DNA of 64,000 nt, from contig JAKITO010000011.1 in NCBI GenBank assembly GCA_021648025.1, positions 1 to 64,000 on the forward strand, in the 5' to 3' direction. Under the pieces are notes generated by a model. The model searched no databases. It was not told the DNA's origin and worked only from the letters and a program-made list of their open reading frames with translations. The translations under genes and the position numbers were made by a program. This DNA is from Paracoccaceae bacterium. GTDB lineage: Bacteria > Pseudomonadota > Alphaproteobacteria > Rhodobacterales > Rhodobacteraceae. Each line of letters opens with the position of its first letter. Within the stretch, counting starts at the first letter, position 1. Positions 46,875-55,441 of the stretch are shown one piece after another.

Positions 46875-47755
46875 GCGCCTTTCCTGCGATGCTTGCCATC
46901 TTCAACCGCCACGAGGCCCGGATCAACGTCCCGCACCAGCCGATCATCGCCCGCCAGACAAACAAACCGTTGCCCGCGCATCCGCCCGATCAGCGTCAGA
47001 CCAACCTGTTGCGCAATCTCGACCCCCCAGGCGGTGAAGCCGGACCGCGACGCCAGCACCGGGATGCCCATCATCGCCGTCTTGATCACCATTTCAGAGG
47101 TCAGCCGACCGGTGGTGTACAGGATCTTGTCATCAGCCGTCACTTGATGGCGCAACATCCACCCGGCAATCTTGTCGACCGCGTTGTGGCGCCCCACATC
47201 CTCCATATAGACCAGTGGTTTATCCTGGTGACACAACACCGTGCCGTGGATCGCCCCGGCCTGTAAATACAGCGACGGTGTGCGGTTGATCACCGCCGCC
47301 AACGCATAAAGCCACGAGGTTCGCACCGGCGTCGGCGGCAATTTCACCTTGTCCAGCCCCTCCATCATGTCGCCAAATACCGTACCCACGGCACAGCCAC
47401 TGGTACGGGTTTTTTTCTTCAGCTTTTCTTCATAGGTGGTTTGGGACGCTGTGCGCACCACCACCGTTTCCAGATCATCGTCGTAATCCACGCGCAGAAT
47501 TTCCTCGCCATCCTGCAACATGCCCTGATTGCGCAGAAACCCCAGCGCCAGATATTCGGGATAGTCGCCGATGGTCATTGCCGTAACAATCTCCTGCCCA
47601 TTCAGGAAAATCGTCAGGGGGCGTTCTTCGACCACCGAAATCTGGCTGACCTCGCCATTATGGTCCACGCCGGTCACGGCACGGGTCAGGCGGGGGTTGC
47701 CCGGATCGGGCGCAATCAGATACGTCGCCACATCGCTTGTTTTGGCCAATTGCAA
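46871..47755 (-). CDS. fdhD: Formate dehydrogenase accessory sulfurtransferase
   Basis: Moves sulfur from a cysteine desulfurase to the molybdenum cofactor of formate dehydrogenase. It has 294 residues. Family motifs are EERPLTIFLNGQEIVTAMT, EYLALGFLRNQGML, VYMEDVGRHNAVDKIAGW and TTGRLTSEMVIKTA. The active-site Cys is in RTSGCAVGT; the second Cys of the E. coli-type CxxC pair is absent, as in many homologues. First gene of the six-gene cofactor operon. No formate dehydrogenase structural gene is in the window. Confidence 0.95.
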   Translation of the reverse strand: MQLAKTSDVATYLIAPDPGNPRLTRAVTGVDHNGEVSQISVVEERPLTIFLNGQEIVTAMTIGDYPEYLALGFLRNQGMLQDGEEILRVDYDDDLETVVVRTASQTTYEEKLKKKTRTSGCAVGTVFGDMMEGLDKVKLPPTPVRTSWLYALAAVINRTPSLYLQAGAIHGTVLCHQDKPLVYMEDVGRHNAVDKIAGWMLRHQVTADDKILYTTGRLTSEMVIKTAMMGIPVLASRSGFTAWGVEIAQQVGLTLIGRMRGQRFVCLAGDDRLVRDVDPGLVAVEDGKHRRKGA

Positions 47756-47803
47756 CCCCTTTCAATCCCGGATACCCCGGCAAGGTAATTCTAGGGAAAC
47801 CCT

Positions 47804-48520
47804 GTGCAACACGCCACCGTCAAATCATACTTCTGGAAAGGTGCGCGGGCCGGGGCGCCGTTTCTCTTCATGGCAGTACCTTTTGCAATGTTGTTTGGCG
47901 TGCTGGCCGCCGAAGCCGGTTTCACTTTGATCCAGACCATGACTTTTTCGATCTCGGTTTTTGCCGGCGCGGCCCAGTTCACCGCATTGCACCTGATGCA
48001 GGAACAGGCGCCAACAGTGATCGTGCTGATCTCATCCCTGGCGGTGAACCTGCGGGTGGCAATGTATTCTGCAACGCTGACCCCGTATCTGGGCGGTGCG
48101 CCGCTTTGGCAACGGGCCTGCGCTGCTTATCTGGTTGTCGATCAGTCATTTGCCCTGTCGATCGCCCAGTACGAATCTGACAGGCAGATGAATGGGCCTC
48201 AACGCCTTGCCTATTTCTTTGGCACCTGCTCTTTGATCGCCCCGGCGTGGTATGGGGCCACTTTGGTCGGGGCGCTGGTGGGCACACAGATCCCTGACTA
48301 TCTGGCGTTGGATTTCATCTTTCCGATTGCGTTTCTGGGCATAGTTGCACCGATGCTGCGCACCCTTCCGCATGTGATTGCCGCAGGAACCGCCAGTGTC
48401 GTTGCCCTGGCCGCGGGCGGATTACCGTTCAACCTTGGTCTGATCGTCGCCGGGACATGCGGCATGATGGCCGGGGCGCAGGCCGAGGTGATGATGGCGC
48501 GCACCAAGGCAGGCAAATGA
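47804..48520 (+). CDS. azlC: AzlC family transporter subunit
   Basis: Large subunit of a two-part amino acid exporter; AzlCD of Bacillus exports branched-chain amino-acid analogues. It has 238 residues and about six hydrophobic segments. The family pattern AVPFAMLFGVLAAEAGF and SVFAGAAQFTALHLM is near the N-terminus. The GTG at 47804 begins VQHATVKSYFW. It is divergent from fdhD and overlaps azlD. Confidence 0.9.
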   Translation: MQHATVKSYFWKGARAGAPFLFMAVPFAMLFGVLAAEAGFTLIQTMTFSISVFAGAAQFTALHLMQEQAPTVIVLISSLAVNLRVAMYSATLTPYLGGAPLWQRACAAYLVVDQSFALSIAQYESDRQMNGPQRLAYFFGTCSLIAPAWYGATLVGALVGTQIPDYLALDFIFPIAFLGIVAPMLRTLPHVIAAGTASVVALAAGGLPFNLGLIVAGTCGMMAGAQAEVMMARTKAGK

Positions 48521-48852
48521 TGCCGGAACTTGACCATACAGCCATCTGGATTGTCATCATCGGCATGGCCCTAGGCAGCTTTGCCTTGCGCTTTTTGTTC
48601 ATTGGACTGGTCGGCGACCGCCCCCTGCCGCCTTGGTTCCTGCGTCATTTACGCTATACGGCGGTGGCCATCATACCGGCCCTTGTGGTGCCCCTGGCGA
48701 TCTGGCCCGAGGCGACCGGCGGCCAGATGGACCCTGCACGCCTGAGTGCGGCGACTGTTACTGTTGCCGTCGGGATGCTCTTTAGAAATGCCCTTGCCGG
48801 CATGGCCAGCGGGGCGGGGGTGCTGATGGCGCTACTCTACCTGGGGTTTTAA
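48517..48852 (+). CDS. azlD: AzlD family transporter subunit
   Basis: Small partner subunit, 111 residues with three to four membrane helices. The family pattern is GSFALRFLFIGLVGDRPLPP, then LRYTAVAIIPALVVPLAIWP. ATG at 48517 overlaps the azlC stop (ATGA); a second ATG follows directly. Its 3' end overlaps the convergent lipoprotein gene by 21 bases. Confidence 0.9.
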   Translation: MMPELDHTAIWIVIIGMALGSFALRFLFIGLVGDRPLPPWFLRHLRYTAVAIIPALVVPLAIWPEATGGQMDPARLSAATVTVAVGMLFRNALAGMASGAGVLMALLYLGF

Positions 48853-49485
48853 GGTCGCGTTTAGTGCCGCATTGTTACGCGCCAGCCCGTCTTGCAGGTC
48901 AGCGCTGTCGTCTTCATAGTACCGGGATGATTGGACACCTGGCATCGCTTCGAATTGGCTGGAAAGTTTGGTCGGAAACATCACCGTTTTAATGTTCTCG
49001 AACCCTGGCACCTGTTGCAATAACTTGGACGTGGCGCTGGTACAGAACGCCCCTGGCACCCGTCCGTTGCTTAGCGCCAGACGATAGGCAATCTCGGCCT
49101 GCTCTGATGTCACTTTGATCTTTTGCACCAACACATGATGGGTGGAACGGGCGTGACTGCCACGATAAGCCAGTTCCACATTTGGCGTCACCCCGAACAA
49201 GACATCATCGCGTTCCGGGACAACATCGGCACGGAATGAACCGGACGGGTCAAAGATTACCCGCTCAGAAGCATTGATCATCAGGGATGTATGCCCGCCC
49301 TGACCCGTGCGGTTGTTGATCATTGTATAAAGCGTGAGGGTCGCGGGACCGGGTTCGCGATACGCCACCGCCGCCACAACTGCCGGATCGGCGTTTGGTT
49401 GTTGCGCAGGCGTACAACCGGCCATGACCAGCATCAGCACAGCTATGGGGGCAATACCGGCAACCCGCCGCAAGAGGCGGAACAT
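48832..49485 (-). CDS. Predicted lipoprotein with conserved-looking His and Cys (unrecognised)
   Basis: A 217-residue protein with a lipoprotein signal (VLMLVMAGC; Cys at residue ~24). The globular part contains RTGQGGHTSLMINASERVIF near residue 60 and GAFCTSATSKLLQQV near 147. A His followed far downstream by a Cys at a helix start would fit a circularly permuted NlpC/P60 or papain-like fold, but I cannot confirm this. ATG at 49485 overlaps the stop of the oxidase subunit IV gene (TGATG). Function unknown. Confidence 0.75.
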   Translation of the reverse strand: MFRLLRRVAGIAPIAVLMLVMAGCTPAQQPNADPAVVAAVAYREPGPATLTLYTMINNRTGQGGHTSLMINASERVIFDPSGSFRADVVPERDDVLFGVTPNVELAYRGSHARSTHHVLVQKIKVTSEQAEIAYRLALSNGRVPGAFCTSATSKLLQQVPGFENIKTVMFPTKLSSQFEAMPGVQSSRYYEDDSADLQDGLARNNAALNATLKPQVE

Positions 49486-49619
49486 CAAGTGCGGAAGATG
49501 GCCAGGAACACGGCCAGCACGATGCAGGCGATCACAGTCTTTGTGACAACACTGATAAACCCGTCATAGGTCGCGGTCTGTGTCGTGACATCCATTTCGC
49601 CGTGCTTATGTTCAGCCAT
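49485..49619 (-). CDS. aa3-type cytochrome c oxidase subunit IV
   Basis: A 44-residue, single-helix membrane protein of the small subunit IV family found with aa3 oxidases of alphaproteobacteria. It begins MAEHKHGEMDVTTQTATYDG and has one membrane helix from about residue 22 to 42. An AAGGA ribosome site lies eight bases before the ATG at 49619. The main oxidase genes are not here. A pair of direct repeats lies about 100-140 bases upstream. Confidence 0.9.
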   Translation of the reverse strand: MAEHKHGEMDVTTQTATYDGFISVVTKTVIACIVLAVFLAIFRT

Positions 49620-49720
49620 ATTGTTCGTCCTTCGGATTATGTTTCCAAGCTGGATACTGTATTCGCCAACCAGTGTCATCAAGTCAATCGGCCACAGGCG
49701 AAAATCTTGTGTATGCGAGA

Positions 49721-49756
49721 CCGGCTTGACCGTTCCGCCTCCGGTTTTGACCGTTC
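49721..49756 (-). repeat. Pair of direct repeats upstream of the oxidase subunit IV gene
   Basis: On the plus strand CCGGCTTGACCGTTC (49721-49735) and CCGGTTTTGACCGTTC (49741-49756) start 20 bp apart, two helical turns. They lie between the diguanylate cyclase stop and the subunit IV start, so they could be a regulator site. Inference only. Confidence 0.5.
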
Positions 49757-49772
49757 TATACTCAAATCCCTA

Positions 49773-50522
49773 TCAAGCCACACCGTTTCGCACCTCAGCC
49801 ACGGCCTCGGTCACCACCCGGTTACGGCCCGATTGCTTGGCCACATACATCCGTTCGTCAGCGACATGTATCAGATCATCAATCAGCTGAACGCCTTCAA
49901 CCATCACAACCCCGATACTGATGGTAAGCGGGTGGAACAAACCCGGCTTTGGTTCGAACCTGATACCTTCAACCGCCTCGCGGATGTGTTCGGCAAGATC
50001 CCTGGCCTGACCGGCATCGACATGTGCCAGAAAGACGCCAAATTCCTCTCCTCCCAAGCGCCCCAGAACATCCTCTTCCCGGGTTGTTTGGACAAGGCAG
50101 TCGACCACCGCCACAATGGCCGCATCGCCCTGTTGGTGTCCAAAGTTGTCATTCACTTGTTTGAAGTGGTCCAGATCAAGCATCAGCAGGGCACCTTTGC
50201 CGGCGCTGCGGCGGCGGTTTTCGAACCTGGCGATAAAGCTGTTTCGGTTCAACAACCCGGTCATGAGATCTATCTTGGCCAACTTACGGGCCTTTTCGTG
50301 CATTTTATGCAGCTGACCCAGCGCCAGCTGCAACTGATCGTTCTTGCCAAACACAAACAGCGAAACCGGAAAGGCAATGATCGGCGGGATAACCAGCGAC
50401 ATGGCCACGCTAGTGTTTTTAACCTGCCCGAAAAGCAATGTTTCCACACAGATTGTCACCAGAAAAGTCAGAGCCACAGACACAACAGTGACGCCAAGCG
50501 CTTTCCCGATCCGATTGTTCAT
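49773..50522 (-). CDS. Membrane-anchored diguanylate cyclase (GGDEF)
   Basis: Makes cyclic di-GMP from GTP. It has 249 residues from ATG at 50522, chosen because AGGGA lies six bases upstream; an ATG eight codons earlier is possible. Two membrane helices (about residues 8-28 and 35-56) are followed by a short coiled region and the GGDEF domain. The active site is GGEEF. REED lies five residues before it and fits the RxxD inhibitory site for product feedback. No EAL domain is present. Conserved DLDHFKQVND binds metal. Confidence 0.93.
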   Translation of the reverse strand: MNNRIGKALGVTVVSVALTFLVTICVETLLFGQVKNTSVAMSLVIPPIIAFPVSLFVFGKNDQLQLALGQLHKMHEKARKLAKIDLMTGLLNRNSFIARFENRRRSAGKGALLMLDLDHFKQVNDNFGHQQGDAAIVAVVDCLVQTTREEDVLGRLGGEEFGVFLAHVDAGQARDLAEHIREAVEGIRFEPKPGLFHPLTISIGVVMVEGVQLIDDLIHVADERMYVAKQSGRNRVVTEAVAEVRNGVA

Positions 50523-50718
50523 CTGTGATCCCTGCTCAGTTTTCATGTGGAAGATACCTGGGCATGATTTCCACTTTATTAGGGATCGTGAGGAAAGTAC
50601 TTACAATACATGTTAATTTTCGCACCCAACCACATCTGTCGGCAACTGGGCCAGATGCGTTTTGTCGACCTCGATTCAATATTATAAGCTGTGTGGGCCG
50701 ATTGATGTCTATTCCTTT

Positions 50719-51765
50719 CTATTCTTTGCGCTGATAAAGCCACGCGCCATCTTTGCTTTTGGTGCGGATCACAAGACCTGCATGATAAAGATGCACCACA
50801 TGGGCCACCGCCTCGACCAGGGCCAACCCATAGGTATCGCCGTCAATCCGGCGCTTGAACAGGGCGGCAAAACAGGATGACGCCGGTTTCGGGCTGTCCA
50901 GATGTTTCAACAGCCGCTCAAGACATCCGTGGTGATTGTCGGTCAACTGGCGCATCCGTATCGGCAACCCGGTGAACGGCAGCTTGTGCCCGCCGAGCAC
51001 CAATTGATCAGCGCGCGCCAGTTTTTTCAGCCGCTCGCAGGCTTCCAGCCAGTCGGCCAGGGGGTCGGCCTCGGGTTCTGTTGCATAGATGCCGATGTTG
51101 GGGCTGATTGACGACAATATCTGGTCGCCCGAGATCACCAGATTGTCGTCGCGGGACCAAAATGTCGCGTGTTCCGGGGCGTGGCCGTTGCCGATGTGAA
51201 TATCCCAGGTACGTCCGCCCATTTCAACGCTGTCGCCCTGTTTGATACGGGTGAAACCCAGCGGCATGGGGGCGACTATGTCGGCATAATTAAAGGGACG
51301 TTCGGTGCGGCGTTTCTCCAGGATTTCCGGGTCCATCCCGGCGCTTTTCCAGAACTCGATCGTCTCGGGCGTGGCTGTGGTCTGATTGTCCAGCAGCAGC
51401 ATCCGCGCAAACAACCACGCAGTGCGGGTGGTGACCAACTGCGCGCCGTGTTCGGTCTGGAACCAACCGGCAAGCCCGACGTGGTCGGGGTGGTGGTGCG
51501 TCACGATCACCCGTTTGACCGGCTTGCCCTGAAGCGGCCCGGCCAGCAGATCGCCCCATATCCGGCGGGTGGTTTTGGAATCAAAGCCAGTGTCGATGAT
51601 TGTCCAGCTATCGCCATCATCCAGTGCATAGACGTTGACATGATCCAGTTTCATCGGCAGCGGCAGGCGCATCCAGAATACGCCTGTGGCCACCTTGATC
51701 GCCTCGCCCTGTGCAGGCGGTGTTTCCCAAGGGTAGCGCAGGGTCATTGGTTGGATTGTGTTCAC
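50719..51765 (-). CDS. MBL-fold metallo-hydrolase
   Basis: Metallo-beta-lactamase-fold hydrolase, 348 residues. The metal-binding motif is THHHPDHVGLAGWF (near residue 88), followed by NGHAPEHATFW and GDQILSSISPNIG. The C-terminal ~60 residues form an extra domain like those in Roseobacter homologues. I prefer the GTG at 51765 because AAGGA sits eight bases upstream; an ATG six codons later is also plausible. Substrate unknown. Confidence 0.9.
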   Translation of the reverse strand: MNTIQPMTLRYPWETPPAQGEAIKVATGVFWMRLPLPMKLDHVNVYALDDGDSWTIIDTGFDSKTTRRIWGDLLAGPLQGKPVKRVIVTHHHPDHVGLAGWFQTEHGAQLVTTRTAWLFARMLLLDNQTTATPETIEFWKSAGMDPEILEKRRTERPFNYADIVAPMPLGFTRIKQGDSVEMGGRTWDIHIGNGHAPEHATFWSRDDNLVISGDQILSSISPNIGIYATEPEADPLADWLEACERLKKLARADQLVLGGHKLPFTGLPIRMRQLTDNHHGCLERLLKHLDSPKPASSCFAALFKRRIDGDTYGLALVEAVAHVVHLYHAGLVIRTKSKDGAWLYQRKE

Positions 51766-51796
51766 GAAACTATCCTTAGGCCAGGGCAAAGACGAG

Positions 51797-51872
51797 GCCC
51801 CGGATCAGGTCCGGGGCTACAGTGCGGGCGGGTGCGGGTGGGTGTGCGGGCGGGTGTGGGTGTGGGTGTCAG
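51797..51872. repeat. GCCCCGGA palindrome and GT/G-rich low-complexity stretch
   Basis: GCCCCGGATCAGGTCCGGGGC is a hairpin of a type common between genes of alphaproteobacteria. It is followed by about 50 bases built of GGGTGTG/GGGCG words. Together they fill the space between the MBL gene and the end of the acyl-CoA dehydrogenase gene. Confidence 0.75.
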
Positions 51873-51879
51873 CGTGGTT

Positions 51880-53607
51880 TTACCCAACCAGATCATCAAT
51901 GCTCAGATCAAACAACCCGGTTGCACCGGCCTGGGCATGGGCCAGAAGTCCGGTATGTTCGGGCAGTATCCGGGTGATATAAAACCGCGCCAGTTTTTCA
52001 CGCGCACCACCCCGGTCGGCCATTGCCGCCGCCAGATGGTAATGCCCGCCCAGCACCCGGGCAAAGGCCCGCAGGTAAGGTACAGCACCGGCAAAGCGGT
52101 CGTTCATGTCAGTTTGCGAGATCAGCCATTCGGTCGCTTCGCGCAAGGATTCATTGGCCAGCCAAACCGCTTCGGCCATGCCGGGAAATGCCGCGCGTGC
52201 GGTTTCGGCCTGGGCTTCGATCTCGTCCATCAGATGGCAGGCGGCATCGCCCCCATCCATCATCTTGCGCGCCACAAGGTCCATCGCCTGAATGCCATTG
52301 GTGCCCTCATAAATCGCCGTCACCCGCACGTCGCGGTAATATTGCGCCGCACCGCTTTCTTCGATCACCCCCATGCCGCCATGCACCTGAACACAGGCCT
52401 GGGATACGGACATGCCGGTCTCGGAGCCAAACACCTTGGTGATCGGGGTCAAAAATGCGGCACGCGCCTTCCAGTCAGCTCCTCCCGTGGCCGTGGCCAT
52501 GTCGGTCGCAACAGCGCAGGACAGCATGATGGCACGGGCGACAAATACATCCGCTTTCATTTCACTCAGCATCCGGCGGACATCGGCATGGTCAATGATG
52601 GCCCCGCTTTTGGTCCCGTTTGTCGTACGGCCCTGTTTGCGTTCCTGCGCGAATGTCATGGCATGCTGACAGGCGGCTTCGGCCACGCCGACGCCTTCGC
52701 CGCCGACGCCAAGCCGTGCGTTGTTCATCATTGTGAACATCGCCGCCATGCCGCCGTGTTCATGGCCAATCAGCCAGCCGGTGGCGCCTGCGTAATCCAT
52801 CACGCAGGTGGGCGAGCCGTGCAGGCCCAGTTTATGTTCCAGCGATACCACTTTCAGGGAATTGGCCACGCCGGGGTTGCCGTTTTCGTCCGGCAGGAAC
52901 TTGGGCACCAGAAACAGGCTGATGCCTTTGGTTCCCGGTTTCTTGTCCTGCGCACCATCAGGCAATCGCGCCAGCACCAGATGGCAGACGTTGGAGGTGA
53001 AATCATTGTCGCCCCAGGTGATAAATATCTTTTGGCCGGTCACCGAATAGGTGCCATCGCCATTTGCCACCGCTTTGGTCGCCAACGCACCTACGTCCGA
53101 ACCTGCCTGAGGTTCGGTCAGGTTCATCGTTCCGGCCCATTCGCCACTCATCAGCTTGGGCATATACAGGTCTTTCAGCGCCTCGCTGGCGTGATGCTCC
53201 AACGCTTCAAGCTGGCCCTGAGACATCAGGGGTGCCAGTTGCAAAGACAGGCAGGCGCCCGACATCATCTCATTCACCGCCGCCGTCAGGGTCATCGGCA
53301 GGCCCATGCCGCCGCGTTCAGGGTCCCCGCTCATGCCAATCCAGCCGCCGTTGGCTATGGCCCGCCAGCCATCGGCAAAGCCGGGAGGAGAGCGCATGGC
53401 GCCGTTATCAAGCCGGGCCGGTTCAAGATCGCCGGGGCGTTGCAGCGGGGCCAGAACACCTTCGCACAGCTTGCCGGCCTCGTTAAGGATTGCATTGGCG
53501 GTGTCACTGTCAGCGTCACCAAAACGGTCGGTGGCCGATACCTGGGCAAAGCCGACCACATGGGTGAAAAGGAAATCATATTCAGCCAGAGGCGCGCGAT
53601 AGTTCAT
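51880..53607 (-). CDS. Acyl-CoA dehydrogenase (DmdC-like long form)
   Basis: FAD enzyme that introduces a double bond in an acyl-CoA. It has 575 residues, with an N-terminal extension (MNYRAPLAEYDFLFTHVVG) and a C-terminal extra domain beyond the core. The core has MNLTEPQAGSDVGAL, YSVTGQKIFITWGDND, LGVGGEGVGVAEAACQHAM and VTAIYEGTNGIQAMDL, with the catalytic-region Glu. This architecture matches 3-methylmercaptopropionyl-CoA dehydrogenase (DmdC) of DMSP breakdown and related paralogues. No dmdB or dmdD gene is near, so the substrate stays open. Confidence 0.9.
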   Translation of the reverse strand: MNYRAPLAEYDFLFTHVVGFAQVSATDRFGDADSDTANAILNEAGKLCEGVLAPLQRPGDLEPARLDNGAMRSPPGFADGWRAIANGGWIGMSGDPERGGMGLPMTLTAAVNEMMSGACLSLQLAPLMSQGQLEALEHHASEALKDLYMPKLMSGEWAGTMNLTEPQAGSDVGALATKAVANGDGTYSVTGQKIFITWGDNDFTSNVCHLVLARLPDGAQDKKPGTKGISLFLVPKFLPDENGNPGVANSLKVVSLEHKLGLHGSPTCVMDYAGATGWLIGHEHGGMAAMFTMMNNARLGVGGEGVGVAEAACQHAMTFAQERKQGRTTNGTKSGAIIDHADVRRMLSEMKADVFVARAIMLSCAVATDMATATGGADWKARAAFLTPITKVFGSETGMSVSQACVQVHGGMGVIEESGAAQYYRDVRVTAIYEGTNGIQAMDLVARKMMDGGDAACHLMDEIEAQAETARAAFPGMAEAVWLANESLREATEWLISQTDMNDRFAGAVPYLRAFARVLGGHYHLAAAMADRGGAREKLARFYITRILPEHTGLLAHAQAGATGLFDLSIDDLVG

Positions 53608-53743
53608 TTAAAAGGCCTCATTCTTCTGGCGAGTCTTTTGACCCGGGGCTTGGCAAGTCGTGCCACCACCGCTATGGGGGTGACCCTGAGGCCATGCAAC
53701 CCGCCAAACCCCGCAGAAGCAACCAAAACGCCGCGTCACGAAT

Positions 53744-54694
53744 ATGGACCAGTCCGAAACACAAATCCTGAACAGTGATGCACGCGGGTTGGCCCGCGCC
53801 GTCAGCTTGCTGAAACAAGGGCGTTTGGTCGCGTTTGCCACCGAAACGGTTTATGGGCTGGGGGCGGATGCCCGGTCGGACACAGCCGTGGCGGGTATTT
53901 TCGCCGCCAAAAATCGCCCCGGTTTCAATCCACTGATTGTCCATGTTCCCGACCGGGATGCGGCCCAGGCCCATGTGCAATGGAACGACACCGCCGAAGC
54001 ATTGGCGGCGGCGTTCTGGCCCGGACCGCTGACACTGGTGCTGCCGCTTTGCCCGGGGCATGGTATCGCGCCTTTGGTCACTGCCGGGCTGGACACATTG
54101 GCGGTTCGCGTGCCTGCACATCGCGGCGCGCAAAACCTGCTGCGGGCCTTTGGTGGTCCGCTGGCGGCCCCTTCGGCCAACCCGTCGGGCCGAATCAGCG
54201 CAACCAGCGCCGCCCATGTGATGGAGGGGCTTGGCGGGCAAATTGCCGGGATACTGGACGATGGCATCTGCGCAGTCGGGCTGGAAAGCACCATTGTCGG
54301 CCTGACGGATGGCGAGCCTGTCCTGCTGCGCCCCGGCGGGGTGGCGGTGGAACAGATCAAGACGATATTGGGCGCACCACTAAAGCTGCGGCCAAAGGGT
54401 GCCGTCCTGACTGCACCCGGTCAGATGTTGTCGCATTATGCACCGCGGTCCGCGCTGCGGCTGAACGCCGTGTCGGCCCACGAGGGTGAGGTGATGTTGG
54501 GATTTGGTCCGCAGAAATGCACGCTGAACCTGTCAAAATCGTCCGACCTGAGTGAGGCCGCCGCCAATCTGTTTGCACATTTGCACCAACTGGACCAGCT
54601 TGGGCAGCCTATCGCAGTCGCCCCGATTCCCGCCCATGGGATTGGCCACGCGATCAATGACCGGTTGCAGCGCGCCGCAGCGCCCCGGACCTGA
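53744..54694 (+). CDS. tsaC: L-threonylcarbamoyladenylate synthase (Sua5/YrdC family)
   Basis: Makes threonylcarbamoyl-AMP for the t6A37 modification of tRNAs. It has 316 residues, the long Sua5 type. The YrdC domain covers about residues 10-205, with FATETVYGLGADA, AAKNRPGFNPLIVHV and SANPSGRISATSA. A linker is followed by the Sua5 C-terminal domain. ATG at 53744 fits the domain start. It is divergent from the acyl-CoA dehydrogenase gene. Confidence 0.93.
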   Translation: MDQSETQILNSDARGLARAVSLLKQGRLVAFATETVYGLGADARSDTAVAGIFAAKNRPGFNPLIVHVPDRDAAQAHVQWNDTAEALAAAFWPGPLTLVLPLCPGHGIAPLVTAGLDTLAVRVPAHRGAQNLLRAFGGPLAAPSANPSGRISATSAAHVMEGLGGQIAGILDDGICAVGLESTIVGLTDGEPVLLRPGGVAVEQIKTILGAPLKLRPKGAVLTAPGQMLSHYAPRSALRLNAVSAHEGEVMLGFGPQKCTLNLSKSSDLSEAAANLFAHLHQLDQLGQPIAVAPIPAHGIGHAINDRLQRAAAPRT

Positions 54695-54712
54695 AGCCTG
54701 TAACCCGTCTGG

Positions 54713-55273
54713 TCAGGCATGGCCTGCACTTGCAGACAGGCCCAAAGGATCCACGCCCATATTCTTTAGCGCCGCACTCCATTTTCCGGGATCGTCGTCG
54801 CCAAACACCAATTCCGTATCCGCATCCGACGTCAGCCAGCCGTTCATCGCAATTTCCTGTTCAAGTTGGTCAGGCCCCCAACCGGCATAGCCCAGCAACA
54901 TCAATGCCCGGTCCGGGCCCTGGCCCAAGGCGATGTCTTCCAGAATATCCAGGGTCGCGGTCATGGCGAAACGGTCGCATATCTGCATCGAATGCAGCGG
55001 GGAATCATATTCCGGTGAATGCAGCACAAATCCGCGCATGCCTTCGACCGGACCGCCATAATAAACCCGCGCGGCACCATTTTCGGGCGGGTCCGGAACA
55101 ATATCAAGCTGGGCCAGAAGATCACCAAAATTCACATCTTTGGCCGGTTTGTTAATGATCAGCCCCATGGCGCCATGATCCGTATGGCTGCACACAAACA
55201 CCACCGAATGATCAAACCGTGTGTCGCCCATGCCCGGCATGGCGATCAGTAGTTTCCCGGTCAGATCCAGCAT
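54713..55273 (-). CDS. YqgE/AlgH family protein
   Basis: A 186-residue UPF0301 protein. Family pattern: LTGKLLIAMPGMGDTRFDHS at the start, GAMGLIINKPAKD, VYYGGPVEGMRGFVLH and LGYAGWGPDQLEQEI. The biochemical role is unknown; AlgH was first linked to alginate regulation in Pseudomonas. A 26-bp perfect palindrome ends 19 bases before its ATG, and AAAGGGCG lies between them as ribosome site. Confidence 0.92.
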   Translation of the reverse strand: MLDLTGKLLIAMPGMGDTRFDHSVVFVCSHTDHGAMGLIINKPAKDVNFGDLLAQLDIVPDPPENGAARVYYGGPVEGMRGFVLHSPEYDSPLHSMQICDRFAMTATLDILEDIALGQGPDRALMLLGYAGWGPDQLEQEIAMNGWLTSDADTELVFGDDDPGKWSAALKNMGVDPLGLSASAGHA

Positions 55274-55291
55274 GGGTGCGCCCTTTCGAGT

Positions 55292-55317
55292 GACACCGAT
55301 CCAATTGGATCGGTGTC
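55292..55317. promoter_or_regulatory. 26-bp perfect palindrome in the yqgE/DsbD-domain intergenic region
   Basis: GACACCGATCCAA is followed directly by its exact reverse complement (centre between 55304 and 55305). It could be a dimeric operator or, as RNA, a hairpin in the yqgE leader. No T-run follows on either strand, so it is not a good terminator. Confidence 0.7.
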
Positions 55318-55441
55318 GCTTTGGCCTTTACGCCTGCAATAATGCCTGTACCGCCCTGTCCGCGCAAGACGGCAGTTTGCGGAAATCGTTCTGACCACAT
55401 CGTGACTTGGCTTTTGCCACGGATTGGCGCATTCAGACGGG

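Noticed and set aside
51822-51872. GT-rich stretch as a functional regulatory element
   Set aside because: It looks like low-complexity sequence; no conserved arrangement to support a role.
51169-53778. An 869-codon open frame on the plus strand
   Set aside because: It is antisense to the MBL and acyl-CoA dehydrogenase genes, has no recognisable domain and reflects GC-rich codon bias.
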